DNA of 64,000 nt from Deltaproteobacteria bacterium (GTDB lineage Bacteria; SAR324; JACQKK01), in the NCBI GenBank assembly GCA_029858505.1, contig JAOUEW010000003.1:124001-188000 (forward strand), in the 5' to 3' direction. The notes beneath the pieces were generated by a model, which saw only the letters and a program-made list of their open reading frames with translations, was not told where the DNA came from and did not search any database. Within the stretch, counting starts at the first letter, position 1; every line of letters begins with the position of its first letter. This document shows, one piece after another, positions 34,563 to 43,050 of this stretch. A program made the translations under genes and the position numbers.

Positions 34563-34574
34563 GTAAATTGAAGA

Positions 34575-34725
34575 CCTTTATGTACTTTTCCCCATCCCCC
34601 TGCCCCCTTCCCTGGGGGAAGGGGATTGATTTGATTGAGGGGCTTCGCCCCCCACCCCCCCCTCCATACAAAAATCCTGGGGATTGATCCCCGGGTGAAC
34701 CTGTTAAGTGGGGGTCTCGGTGGAA
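34575..34725 (-). repeat. Dispersed hairpin-rich repeat, copy 3 (inverted)
   Basis: Read on the plus strand this matches the reverse complement of 12646-12780: ttttccccatccccctgccc, the ggggaagggga arm, the GGGGCTTCGCCCC hairpin with flanking C-run, then an AAAAATCCTGGGGAT stretch and a final tgggggtctc. It lies in the divergent gap between the S24 repressor and the hydrogenase-like operon. It is more diverged than the other two copies. Confidence 0.6.
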
Positions 34726-34855
34726 AAAGATTTTCTAAAAACCTTCCCTCCCCTGAACCCATACTAGGAAACCCGTAAAAAATGGTGTTAACCTAGAAAG
34801 GATTTTTCAGCCCCCGAATTTATTTTTTCATTCCAAGGATGGCGTTCTACCTTTC

Positions 34856-35836
34856 ATGACCCTGACCCGCCGACAAATTCTGCAATGGACCTCGGCCATC
34901 GCCGCTGGAACCCTGGTTTCAGAGGGGTTGGTGAACGTGACCCGGGCTTTGGCCGCCCAGCCCTCCCGCAATCCCATTCTGTGGTTTGCCTTAGAGGGCG
35001 GCGGCCACACCCAGCTCACTCACCTCACCCGAGAACTGCCTGAGTTTTTAGACCTGGTCACCACCCAATTTCAGGTGGAACGGTATGACTGGCTAGAGCC
35101 CGCCGGGGTAGACGTCAAAACCAATCCCTTTCCCTCCGCCCCGGTATTGGTGTTGGAGGGCGTGCCCTCCAAAGCAGACCTGATGGGCGAACGTTACTCG
35201 GCCCTGCGAAATGAACTGTCTCGGGCCAAGGCCGTGGTGATGTTGGGCACCGAGGCTTGCTACGGCGGGTTTCTCACCCCCACGGAAGACCTGAACGCTT
35301 TCCAGGCCCTGTGCAAGACCAGCAGCACCCCGGTGGTGAAACTCCCCGGAATCCCTGTCCCCCCCCATCACATCGTGGGCACCCTGGCCTATCTAGAATT
35401 AGGGTTCCCCCGGGTAGATGCCTTTCGGCGGCCAGTAATGTATTACAGCGAGACCGTCTGCCAGCGCTGCGAACGGCGGGGTGACCTGGAACAGGGCCGT
35501 TTCTCAGAATCGTTGGGCGAGCCGGGATGCCTATACCTTCGGGGATGCAAAGGACCGGTGACCCACAACACCTGCGCCGTGAACAAATGGAACGGGGGAG
35601 AAAACTGGTGCGTGGGGGCAGGCAGCCCCTGCACAGGGTGTTCCGATCCCTCCTATCCTGATTTCGGCGGGCTGGGCTTGTACGGCAGGCTGCCGGGAGA
35701 CCAGATGGGCATTCACTCCACCCTGTCGCAGCAGGTCGAAACCGCCGGATGGGGCATGTTTGGGCTGGCTGGCATGGGCTTGGCTTTGCACCTGCTGAAA
35801 AAATACCTCCGTTTCGACTCCGAACCCCACTCCTAA
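34856..35836 (+). CDS. [NiFe]-hydrogenase small-subunit-like protein lacking the proximal cluster
   Basis: A 326-residue protein with a Tat signal (TRRQILQW, Arg5-Arg6; exported in folded form) and a C-terminal hydrophobic anchor (about 297-314). It aligns with group 1 small subunits, but the proximal 4Fe-4S ligands are missing. The first CxxC site reads LEGGGHTQL (47-55), the PGCPP site reads PGIPVPP (164-170), and only a shifted Cys135 (GTEACYGG) remains. The other two clusters are intact: distal C202, C205, C225, C231, with Cys in place of the usual His, and medial C240, C252, C259, C262, with Cys in place of the usual Pro, as in NiFeSe hydrogenases. Two 4Fe-4S clusters are therefore expected. 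The frame is open and well conserved, so not a simple pseudogene. It cannot be a normal hydrogenase subunit. Confidence 0.88.
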   Translation: MTLTRRQILQWTSAIAAGTLVSEGLVNVTRALAAQPSRNPILWFALEGGGHTQLTHLTRELPEFLDLVTTQFQVERYDWLEPAGVDVKTNPFPSAPVLVLEGVPSKADLMGERYSALRNELSRAKAVVMLGTEACYGGFLTPTEDLNAFQALCKTSSTPVVKLPGIPVPPHHIVGTLAYLELGFPRVDAFRRPVMYYSETVCQRCERRGDLEQGRFSESLGEPGCLYLRGCKGPVTHNTCAVNKWNGGENWCVGAGSPCTGCSDPSYPDFGGLGLYGRLPGDQMGIHSTLSQQVETAGWGMFGLAGMGLALHLLKKYLRFDSEPHS

Positions 35837-35850
35837 GCCCGCCCAGATCC

Positions 35851-37317
35851 ATGACCACCATTCGATTCCAGGTTCCCCGGGTAGAAGGGGGCGCCGCCCT
35901 GATTCAAGATGGAACCGGCCATATTGGCGTTGAGGGCCGGCCCACCCGTCAGGCTGAAAAAGCCCTGACGAACCGCCATATTTCCGAGGCCGTGTTTCTC
36001 ACCCAGCAAATCTCCGCCGAAAGCGGAATGTGCCATGCCCTGGCCTCTGTGCGGGCCTGGGAAGACGCCGCCGGGGCCCAGGTGGACGAAAACGGGATGC
36101 TGCTGCGGGAACTGCTGCAAAGCCTGCATTTGCTGCAAACCCATCTGGTTCATTTTTATTATAGGGCCCTGCCAGATTACCTGCCCATGGCCGCCCTGGC
36201 CGAATACCATGGCTCTAACCCCTCGCTGCGGCGGGTGGGGGCCCGCCTGCGCCAAGATACCCGCAGCACCTGGAGCTCGGCCACCATCCCCCTGGCCTTC
36301 ACCCGGCAGGATGCCGATCAACTGGCCGTAAACATGGCCCAGGCCCAACGGGTGGTGGGTACCCTTCAGCGGATGTCGGCCCTGGTGGGGGGCAAAACTC
36401 CCATGGTCATGAGCATTGGCCCCGGCGGGGTGGGCGTGGAGGTGACCGAAGACTTGGTGTTCCGGCTAGACCGTTACCTTTCGGAAGTCGAACCATTTGT
36501 TTCGGAGGCCCAGGATGACGCCCTGCTGCTCAACCGAACGGTGCCCGGGTTAAAAAACGGCGGGCGGGGAGAGGGGGCCTTCCTGTCGTCGGGGTTTGGT
36601 AACATTGGGGGGAAAAGCAGCACCACGCTGCCCGCGGGCCTGTTCCGAGAAGACAACATCCATCCATTGGAAGGCGTGTTCTTGGAGGAAACCGCCAAGT
36701 CATTCTACACCCTACCCACCGCGGAGTCTGGCAGTGTGATGCTCCCGGACCCTAAAAAAGACAAGGCCTATTCTTGGGTGAAAGCCCCCCGGTTGGGAAA
36801 GCTGCCCCTGGAAGTGGGCGCCGCGGCACGCCTAGCCGTGGGAAAGACCTCTGGCTATCTATCGGCCGATCATCCCGCCTTGGCCCTGATGGCCCGCGCA
36901 GGCATAGACCCCCAACATTCCGCGACCAGCGGCGGGCGCATGGCGGCCCGGGCTGGAGAAATGAGCCTGCTGGTGGATCGGGCCCGGGAAATTTTGGCCC
37001 GCTTAATCCCCGGCAAGCCCGCCGCCCGGTCATCATGGGGGGTCAACTCCGCCAGCGGAACCGGCGTGGGGCGGGTAGAAGCCCCGGCTGGCACCCTGCA
37101 GCACAAAGTTTGGCTCGACGATGGCATCATTACCAGCTACGACATCATTTCGCCCAGCGCCTGGAATGGCAGCCCGGCCGACGACAAGGGAAAATCAGGC
37201 CCCCTGGAAACCGCCCTCAATGGGCAGGGCATTGACCTGTCCTCCAAGTGGGGGCAGCGACTGGCCTCTCAAATTGTGCATTCCTTCCAGTTCAGCGGCG
37301 CCGACGCCGTGGAGTAG
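35851..37317 (+). CDS. [NiFe]-hydrogenase large-subunit-like protein without Ni-Fe ligands
   Basis: A 488-residue protein starting MTTIRFQVPRVEGG, 14 bases after the small subunit. It aligns along its length with group 1 large subunits: RVEGG (10-14), CHALASVRAWEDA (61-73), YSWVKAPRLG, LEVGAAARL, SAWNGSPADDKG, and VHSF near the end. All four active-site cysteines are replaced. The N-terminal RICGVC site reads QISAES (53-58; Ser55, Ser58), and the C-terminal DPCxxC site reads QFSGAD (480-485; Ser482, Asp485). The arginine of EAPRG is alanine (EAPAG). The protein stops where the maturation protease normally cleaves, so no tail needs removal. It cannot bind Ni-Fe as hydrogenases do. It would reach the periplasm with the Tat-borne small subunit. 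Function unknown; a redox or structural role is possible. Confidence 0.88.
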   Translation: MTTIRFQVPRVEGGAALIQDGTGHIGVEGRPTRQAEKALTNRHISEAVFLTQQISAESGMCHALASVRAWEDAAGAQVDENGMLLRELLQSLHLLQTHLVHFYYRALPDYLPMAALAEYHGSNPSLRRVGARLRQDTRSTWSSATIPLAFTRQDADQLAVNMAQAQRVVGTLQRMSALVGGKTPMVMSIGPGGVGVEVTEDLVFRLDRYLSEVEPFVSEAQDDALLLNRTVPGLKNGGRGEGAFLSSGFGNIGGKSSTTLPAGLFREDNIHPLEGVFLEETAKSFYTLPTAESGSVMLPDPKKDKAYSWVKAPRLGKLPLEVGAAARLAVGKTSGYLSADHPALALMARAGIDPQHSATSGGRMAARAGEMSLLVDRAREILARLIPGKPAARSSWGVNSASGTGVGRVEAPAGTLQHKVWLDDGIITSYDIISPSAWNGSPADDKGKSGPLETALNGQGIDLSSKWGQRLASQIVHSFQFSGADAVE

Positions 37318-37696
37318 CCCCGCCGCCAAACGATGACATCTGGGGAACCATGCTCGAATCCACTGGCTCGTCTCTTCATCCGTTCAACCGGCGAAGCCGA
37401 AAGGAAGCAAACACAATTCGTTTTGGCTTCGAGATACGACCGAACAGCACCCCTCCCTGGCGCCTGCGTCGCCTGTCCCTCCCCATCGTAGAGGGACAAT
37501 ACGGCTTAGACCGAAGGGTAGAGATAAAATACATGCGGAGGGTGAAACCGAACAGCAGCCAGTACATCCCCCATTGGATTTGAGTATGGGGTGCTGTTGG
37601 AAGTGGGGAACCAGTTGGGATGGCGAAAACGTTGAAAACAGGAATAAGAAGTTTGGCGAAGAGATCAATTCATAGGGCAAGCCACGGAACACCGCC
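37318..37696. other. Gap between hydrogenase-like subunits and cytochrome, no gene seen
   Basis: About 380 bases with no supported coding frame on either strand. It contains short near-repeats (ccgaacagca at two places, about 37440 and 37548) and a ccctccccatcgtagaggga inverted stretch near 37477-37496. The gap suggests the cytochrome gene may have its own promoter. Confidence 0.4.
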
Positions 37697-38302
37697 ATGA
37701 GCAAAGAAACCACCCTTCCCCCCAAGAAAAAATTCTGGGACATCCGCCTGTCCTCTCCCCACATCCGCCAATTGATTGGGTGGATGATCCTGGGAGACCG
37801 GGTGTTTATGTTTCTATTTGAAGTCATCGGCCCCCTGGCCCTGGGGCTGCTGGTGCTAAGCGGAGAAATGATCCGCAACCCCCAAGTACTAAGCCCCTAC
37901 CCCATTCCCAGCATGTGGCGCGGCATGCACCTCACTGCCGGGTTGATCTGGGCGGGTCTGTTCCTGGGAAGAATGACCTACCAGGGGGTGGTTCTTTGGC
38001 TCCAAACCTCCGGCCCCGCCAAGCAGCGCGCCCAGCAGGCCATGGCCCGTTTGGCCGCCCTGGGGGCGGTGACCCTGGCCCTGCACGCGCTGGTGGCCAT
38101 GTTGGTGGTGTCTGGGCTGTCTCTCTATTTGGGAATGCGGTTGCAGGTTCCGCCTCTCATCGGTCTGGCCACGTTAAACCAATGGCGGATGATTCACTTG
38201 CTCTCCGTTCCCTTCTTCTATGCCCTGGGGGTGTTGGCCCTTAGGGAATGGCTGCGGAAAAGTTATCCGTGGTTCCGGGCGGTGTGGTCCGGCCTTCGGT
38301 AG
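37697..38302 (+). CDS. Hydrogenase-type b cytochrome-like membrane protein
   Basis: A 201-residue protein with four hydrophobic helices (about 37-60, 72-98, 115-140 and 157-185), similar in layout to HupC/HyaC cytochromes that pass electrons from periplasmic hydrogenase to quinone. Histidines in helices 2-4 (MHLTAG, ALHALV, MIHLLS) could bind haem b. The first helix lacks the usual histidine, so one of the two haems may be missing or differently bound. It follows the hydrogenase-like subunits in the same direction, so I infer it is their membrane partner. Confidence 0.7.
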   Translation: MSKETTLPPKKKFWDIRLSSPHIRQLIGWMILGDRVFMFLFEVIGPLALGLLVLSGEMIRNPQVLSPYPIPSMWRGMHLTAGLIWAGLFLGRMTYQGVVLWLQTSGPAKQRAQQAMARLAALGAVTLALHALVAMLVVSGLSLYLGMRLQVPPLIGLATLNQWRMIHLLSVPFFYALGVLALREWLRKSYPWFRAVWSGLR

Positions 38303-38420
38303 GAGCGACCCCCCGGTCGGCCTGAATAGACGCCCCTCCAGAACCGTAGTATCATAAAAATATAGACAATCTTTTTGCCACCCAATGTTCAACACGCCAG
38401 CCCGACCTTTAAGGAGCCCC

Positions 38421-40280
38421 ATGGCCGCACGCAACTTTTTCAAAGCTGATCTTCGAGAGTTGGAATTCGCCCTGCTGGAACAATTCCAGGTGGAAGACCT
38501 GTTCGGTAAGGCCCCTTACGCCGCCATGACCCGTGAAGACGTGAAGATGATTTTGCAAGAGGCCCACACCTTCGTGTCGGACGTGGTGGGGCCCACCCTG
38601 CAAGAAAGCGACCGGGAAGGCTGCCAAATCGCCCCCAACGGAAAGGTGACCGTTCCCGCCTGCCTGAAACCCGCCTGGAAGGCGTATTTTGAAAACGGCT
38701 GGAACGGGCTGGCGCTGCCAGAAAGCCGGGGTGGCCAAAGTGCCCCCCACCTGTTGGACATGGCCGTGCTGGAGATGTTCACGGCGGCCAACGCGGCCTT
38801 CGCCATGTATCCGGGGTTAACCAGCGGCGCCGCTGAAGTAATTGCCCGCATGGGCAGCCCGGAGCAAAAGAAGCTGTTCCTGCCCCCCATGGACACGGGC
38901 CGCTGGGCGGGCACCATGCTGCTCACCGAGGCCCAAGCCGGCAGCGACGTGGGGCTGAACGCCGCCAAGGCCGTGAAGAACCCCGATGGCTCCTATTCCC
39001 TCACCGGCACTAAAATTTTCATCTCCGGGGGAGATCAAGACCTTACCGAAAACATCATCCACTTGGCCCTGGCCCGGGTAGAAGGCGCCCCCAAAGGCAC
39101 CAAGGGGCTTTCCCTGTTTATTGTTCCCAAAATTTTGGTGAACCCCGATGGCAGCCTGGGTGCCCCCAACGATGTGGTCTGCACTGGCATTGAGCACAAA
39201 ATGGGGATTCACGCCTCGGCCACCTGCACCCTGTCGTTCGGAGAGAAGGGCAAGTGCGTGGGGTATATGGTGGGGGGCGAACCCAAGGCGGGGGTAGAAC
39301 CAGGGGCCGGGATGCGCAAGATGTTCACCATGATGAACCTGGCCCGCATTGGGGTGGGGGTGCAGTCGCTGGGGGTGGCCTCCACCGCCTACCTGAACGC
39401 CCTGGAATACGCCCGCACCCGCCGGCAGGGCGCCCACCTGCGCAAGGGCCGCCCCCCTGAAGGGGCCGTGCCCATCATTCAGCACCCAGATGTCCGCCGG
39501 ATGCTGCTAGAGATGAAATCCCAGGTCGAGGGCTGCCGGGCGCTGATTTACCATGCCATCCGCCTGCAAGACCAAGCCAACATTGCCGCCCAAACCGACC
39601 CGGCCAAGGGAGAGGAACTGCTGGATTACGTGGGGCTGTTCATTCCGCTGGTGAAGGCCTACGTGTCCGACACCGCCCTGGCGGTGGCCTCCACCGCCAT
39701 GCAGGTCTATGGCGGGGCCGGATACACCCGCGACTACCCAGCCGAGCAATACATGCGCGACGCCCGCATCTTCCCCATTTACGAGGGAACCAACGGCATT
39801 CAGGCCATGGATTTGGTGGGCCGCAAACTGGCCCAAAACGGCGGGGCCCTGGTGGGGCGGTTTGGGGAAGAGGCCGGGTCTTTTGCCGCCAAGCTGAAAG
39901 AGCAATCGGCCTGGAACACCGAAGCCGGATTGCTGACCCGGGCTGTCGAGAGCTACAAAAAAGTGGTGGGTGACTACATGGCCTTCTTTACTCAAGACAA
40001 GATGGAGTTGATTCCCCTCACCGGCACGCGCTTTTTGAACCTGATGGCCAAAATCGCCATTGCCAACCTGCTGCTGCAAGGTGCCCGGCTGGCCGAGGAA
40101 AAACTGGCCAAGACCGACCCGGAAAGCCGCGATGGCATGTTCTATCGGGGAAAAATCGCTTCGGCTCGGTTTTTCACCCGCAACATTCTGCCCCAGGCTG
40201 TGGCGGAGGCGGAGATCATTTCCAGCGGAGACCCCACCGCCCTTGATATCCCCGACGGGGGCTTTTCAACGGCTTGGTAA
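38421..40280 (+). CDS. Acyl-CoA dehydrogenase
   Basis: A 619-residue FAD enzyme of the long acyl-CoA dehydrogenase group with an extra C-terminal helical domain. Features are TMLLTEAQAGSDVG (FAD/substrate contact), the ISGGDQDLTENI region, GIEHKMGIHASATC, VQSLGVASTAYLNAL and the catalytic glutamate in FPIYEGTNGIQAMDL (near residue 455). It oxidises acyl-CoA to enoyl-CoA and gives electrons to ETF. The ATG at 38421 follows AAGGAG after 4 bases. It is 118 bases downstream of the cytochrome gene in the same direction. The ETF/EMO genes at 455-4311 are natural partners. Confidence 0.95.
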   Translation: MAARNFFKADLRELEFALLEQFQVEDLFGKAPYAAMTREDVKMILQEAHTFVSDVVGPTLQESDREGCQIAPNGKVTVPACLKPAWKAYFENGWNGLALPESRGGQSAPHLLDMAVLEMFTAANAAFAMYPGLTSGAAEVIARMGSPEQKKLFLPPMDTGRWAGTMLLTEAQAGSDVGLNAAKAVKNPDGSYSLTGTKIFISGGDQDLTENIIHLALARVEGAPKGTKGLSLFIVPKILVNPDGSLGAPNDVVCTGIEHKMGIHASATCTLSFGEKGKCVGYMVGGEPKAGVEPGAGMRKMFTMMNLARIGVGVQSLGVASTAYLNALEYARTRRQGAHLRKGRPPEGAVPIIQHPDVRRMLLEMKSQVEGCRALIYHAIRLQDQANIAAQTDPAKGEELLDYVGLFIPLVKAYVSDTALAVASTAMQVYGGAGYTRDYPAEQYMRDARIFPIYEGTNGIQAMDLVGRKLAQNGGALVGRFGEEAGSFAAKLKEQSAWNTEAGLLTRAVESYKKVVGDYMAFFTQDKMELIPLTGTRFLNLMAKIAIANLLLQGARLAEEKLAKTDPESRDGMFYRGKIASARFFTRNILPQAVAEAEIISSGDPTALDIPDGGFSTAW

Positions 40281-40334
40281 GCGTTGGGGGCATCCCGGCC
40301 GTTTGCCCAGAGGGCTGTCTTTGTGTGGTGGTAG

Positions 40335-40349
40335 TCGTTTTGAAAACGA
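40335..40349. promoter_or_regulatory. Perfect 15-bp inverted repeat, possible operator
   Basis: TCGTTTT-G-AAAACGA is a perfect palindrome with a one-base centre, too tight for an RNA hairpin and of the size of a dimeric repressor site. It lies between the acyl-CoA dehydrogenase stop and the phage-CII-like gene. Confidence 0.35.
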
Positions 40350-40418
40350 TTTGATTTGGATTTGGTAAGACCAGATAAAGATAAACTGGGGACTATTAAA
40401 AAACCAAACTCTGCGAAA

Positions 40419-40919
40419 TTATTCTTTTTCCAGCGCCAACCGGTTGCTCAACTGTTCAACATACAGAAGCGCCGAAATGGTCTTGAGAGTAGCATTGCTG
40501 ATCTTTTCATCATCGTCTGGGTTGATTTTTTCATTGTCAACCACAACATCCCGTATGATATTGCAAAGAATCCCCGCCCTGCAAAAGGCATCCAGCAAAG
40601 AGTCATGTATAGCATCTGCGTTCACCTCACCCTGTGAAATCCGCACTGGAACCATCCCCGTCAATTTATGCTCTGCAATCAACCAATCCTCCAGCAGTTC
40701 GGAAACGCCTGGCAGGTTCCTATTATTATAAGCATATTCCAGTAAATTGAGAGCGGTTTCGTAGGAAATGCGGTGGGTATCATCATGAACATTCAGCCCC
40801 CCCTGAAAATGAGAAACGCTCACCCCCACTGCAGGAGCCACCATTTTGGCGCCTCCCAATGCATCCACCAATTTTTTCAGGGTGTTCAGCATGCTATGCT
40901 CTAAGCGAATATTTTTCAT
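40419..40919 (-). CDS. Phage CII-family-like DNA-binding protein
   Basis: A 166-residue protein starting MKNIRLEHSMLNTL. The segment LGGAKMVAPAVGVSVSHFQGGLN followed by HRISYETALNLLEYA resembles the phage regulatory CII-like family (helix-turn-helix followed by an H(R/H)(L/I)s-x-(D/E)EA motif). Upstream in-frame starts (ATG 40958, TTG 41087) would lengthen it, with no clear ribosome binding site for any. Base composition is visibly lower in GC than the neighbours, and the product is rich in Asn, Ile and Asp. A transferred remnant is likely. No integrase or other phage gene is present. Confidence 0.5.
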   Translation of the reverse strand: MKNIRLEHSMLNTLKKLVDALGGAKMVAPAVGVSVSHFQGGLNVHDDTHRISYETALNLLEYAYNNRNLPGVSELLEDWLIAEHKLTGMVPVRISQGEVNADAIHDSLLDAFCRAGILCNIIRDVVVDNEKINPDDDEKISNATLKTISALLYVEQLSNRLALEKE

Positions 40920-41255
40920 GTTGTCCACTCGTTTGGCTTCTGCAGCCTGGGCTGTCATGAATATGGCGTTAATAAAACGTGTCGTTATATTTTCATTTTT
41001 CAAAAATCTCAGCAACCACTCATTATAACCATCGGACCCCCTTAATCCTACCACCCCACAAAGCCTAGGGGCCTCACTGATGTGCAATATCCATCTGCGC
41101 CCAGTTTGCTGTATGGCGGGTTCATCCCGGCCTTCCCCTTGGGGTTGGGCAGAAGATCGGCGATCACAAGAATAAGGCCGCAGGAAAAAAACAGAAGAAG
41201 GAGAACATGAGAACGGAAGATTGCGGGGAGGGAGAAATCACCCCCTCCTTGCGGA
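40920..41255. other. Low-GC gap between CII-like gene and zinc-ribbon gene
   Basis: About 335 bases without a supported gene beyond a possible N-terminal extension of the CII-like protein. It continues the lower-GC composition. No RNA gene or terminator was recognised. Confidence 0.35.
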
Positions 41256-41975
41256 TCACTCGGCGGGAACATCTTTGAAGTAGGTCATCCGCCCGCAATG
41301 GGGGCAGGTGTACACAGAGGACCGGTTGGCCAGCATGCGGTTGAAATCCTGGGGCGGCTGAGCAATGTTGCATCCCCCACACACACCCCCCACCACCGGC
41401 ACCAAAGCTGGCCCGCGGCCAGAGTTAAAAATGCGGGTGTAGATGCTCATGTTCTTGGGCGTAATGCCGGGCAAGTGCTGCTTGCGGTTTTCTTCGGCCT
41501 GGGACAATTCTTTATTCCAGCCGTCCCGTTCCCCCAGAATTTCCCGCTCCACCCCGGCAAAGGCTTCGGCCAAATGGGCCGCCCGTGTTTGGGCCTCTTC
41601 TATTTTGGGCAGCAACTCCTCCAGCTGAATACGCACCTCGATCACTTCATTTTGCATCTGATCGTTGATTTTTCGGGCTTCATCCAGTTGTTTCTGGGCG
41701 GCTGAGTATTCTTTTTGGTTATGCACCCGCTTGAGATGTTCTTTAAACTTTTCGATGGTGTCCAACGCCACCTGGGCCGTGGCGGTTTTTTCTTGAATGG
41801 CTTTCTCCATTTTTTCCCGGCCCTTGGTCATTTCTTTCAGGGCTTTTTCCTCTAGGGTCAGGCTTTTGCGCGCGTCTTTTAACCGCCGTTCGGTCTGAAC
41901 CAAGTTCTGTTTCAGTTTCCGGATGGTTTCATCCTGTTCTGCCAAGGCAATTAAACTGTTGATTTCCTCGCTCAT
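41256..41975 (-). CDS. Coiled-coil zinc-ribbon protein (C4 type)
   Basis: A 239-residue protein. Residues about 1-170 are a long antiparallel coiled coil (Lys/Glu/Gln-rich). The C-terminus has a four-cysteine zinc ribbon: VCGGCNIAQPP (about 198-208) and YTCPHCGRMTYF (about 223-234). This is the zf-RING_7/CT398-like family, widespread but of uncertain role, linked in some bacteria to secretion or DNA/RNA binding. It lies downstream of cheR on the same strand with a 219-base gap. Confidence 0.85.
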   Translation of the reverse strand: MSEEINSLIALAEQDETIRKLKQNLVQTERRLKDARKSLTLEEKALKEMTKGREKMEKAIQEKTATAQVALDTIEKFKEHLKRVHNQKEYSAAQKQLDEARKINDQMQNEVIEVRIQLEELLPKIEEAQTRAAHLAEAFAGVEREILGERDGWNKELSQAEENRKQHLPGITPKNMSIYTRIFNSGRGPALVPVVGGVCGGCNIAQPPQDFNRMLANRSSVYTCPHCGRMTYFKDVPAE

Positions 41976-42194
41976 GTCCTCACGATGGGTTATACGCCGT
42001 CTGATGTTCTGAAATGGCCGTCATCCACAGGGTCCGGTCTGGAGTCGGTCTGGTATCTGATTAACTTATCAGCCTCCCGGCGGGAACACCACCCCCCAAG
42101 TCCAAGAAGGTCACCGGTGTGATCTCGAACGACACACCACCCCTGCCTGCTGGATCCCCCAGCAGAAGCACCCAAGCCGCATGTATTTACGGGG

Positions 42195-43043
42195 TTATTT
42201 ATTGCGGTAATAAACGGTTTTGTTGAACTCCACCGTCTCAAAGGAATTGGTGTAATAGGCCAAGCTTTCGGTGGACCCCAGCACCAGCAAGCCCCCAGGG
42301 TTTAACAAGTTTCGGATTTTTTCGAAGAGTTTTATTTTGCTGTCGTTGGAAAAATAAATGGCCACATTGCGCAGGAACACCAAATCAAACCGCCCCAAAG
42401 AATCGAAGGGCCCTTGTAGGTTGAATTCTTTGAACTGAATGATTTTTTTCAGGTGGGGCTCAATGATCCAGTATTGCTGGTTCTGCTTAAAATACTTGGC
42501 CGTGTATTTATCTTCCATCCCCCGGCCCATGGTGAACTGATCGTAGGCCCCAATGCGGGCAATGCCCAGGGCTTGGGATGAAATATCGGTGGCGATGATT
42601 TCAAAGTGAAACTCATTCAGGAATCCCTCCCCATGGGCTTCCACAAACTCTTTGATGATCATGGCCATGGAGTAGGGCTCTTGCCCCGTGGAACAAGCCG
42701 CGGACCAGATGCGGATTTTAGGAATGCCCTTGCGGATTTTTTCTTTAAACAGGGGCAAAAACACCTGCTCCAGCAACATGTAGGGGGATTTATCGCGGAA
42801 CCACAGGGTTTCGTTGGTGGTGATGGCGTCTATAATTTTTTGGCGGATGGCCGCGGCATCTGCCCCGGTGGCCTGCTTGTGCAGATCGAAGAAGTTTTTC
42901 CCCCCATATTCCGTCACCAAATGACGTAAGCGGCTCTCCATCAAGTAGATTTTATCTACTCCCAGAGAAATTCCGCATTCCCGCTCAATATAGTCACGCA
43001 GGAGTTCGAATTCCTGGGTGGTTAAGGTACTGGTGGTCGGCAT
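42195..43043 (-). CDS. cheR: Chemotaxis protein methyltransferase
   Basis: A 282-residue CheR. The N-terminal helical domain is followed by the SAM-binding core: IRIWSAACSTGQEPYSMAM (about 110-128), IIATDISSQALGIA (about 149-162), GRFDLVFLRNVAIYFS (about 216-231) and GGLLVLGSTESL (about 251-262). It methylates glutamates of chemoreceptors. It follows cheB by 7 bases, so the adaptation pair is co-transcribed. No pentapeptide-binding extension is seen. Confidence 0.96.
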   Translation of the reverse strand: MPTTSTLTTQEFELLRDYIERECGISLGVDKIYLMESRLRHLVTEYGGKNFFDLHKQATGADAAAIRQKIIDAITTNETLWFRDKSPYMLLEQVFLPLFKEKIRKGIPKIRIWSAACSTGQEPYSMAMIIKEFVEAHGEGFLNEFHFEIIATDISSQALGIARIGAYDQFTMGRGMEDKYTAKYFKQNQQYWIIEPHLKKIIQFKEFNLQGPFDSLGRFDLVFLRNVAIYFSNDSKIKLFEKIRNLLNPGGLLVLGSTESLAYYTNSFETVEFNKTVYYRNK

Positions 43044-43050
43044 GGAGAAC

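Noticed and set aside
34856-37317. Calling the pair a functional uptake [NiFe] hydrogenase
   Set aside because: All four Ni-Fe cysteines and the proximal-cluster ligands are absent, and no maturation genes are present.
34856-37317. Calling the hydrogenase-like genes pseudogenes
   Set aside because: Both frames are open over the full length, conserved segments between the lost ligands are intact, and two clusters are strengthened rather than decayed.
37384-37878. Leftward 164-codon frame overlapping the cytochrome gene
   Set aside because: It is antisense to a clear membrane protein, and its composition is that of a shadow frame.
41976-42194. RNase P RNA or other structured RNA
   Set aside because: Too short and without the conserved RNase P core sequences.
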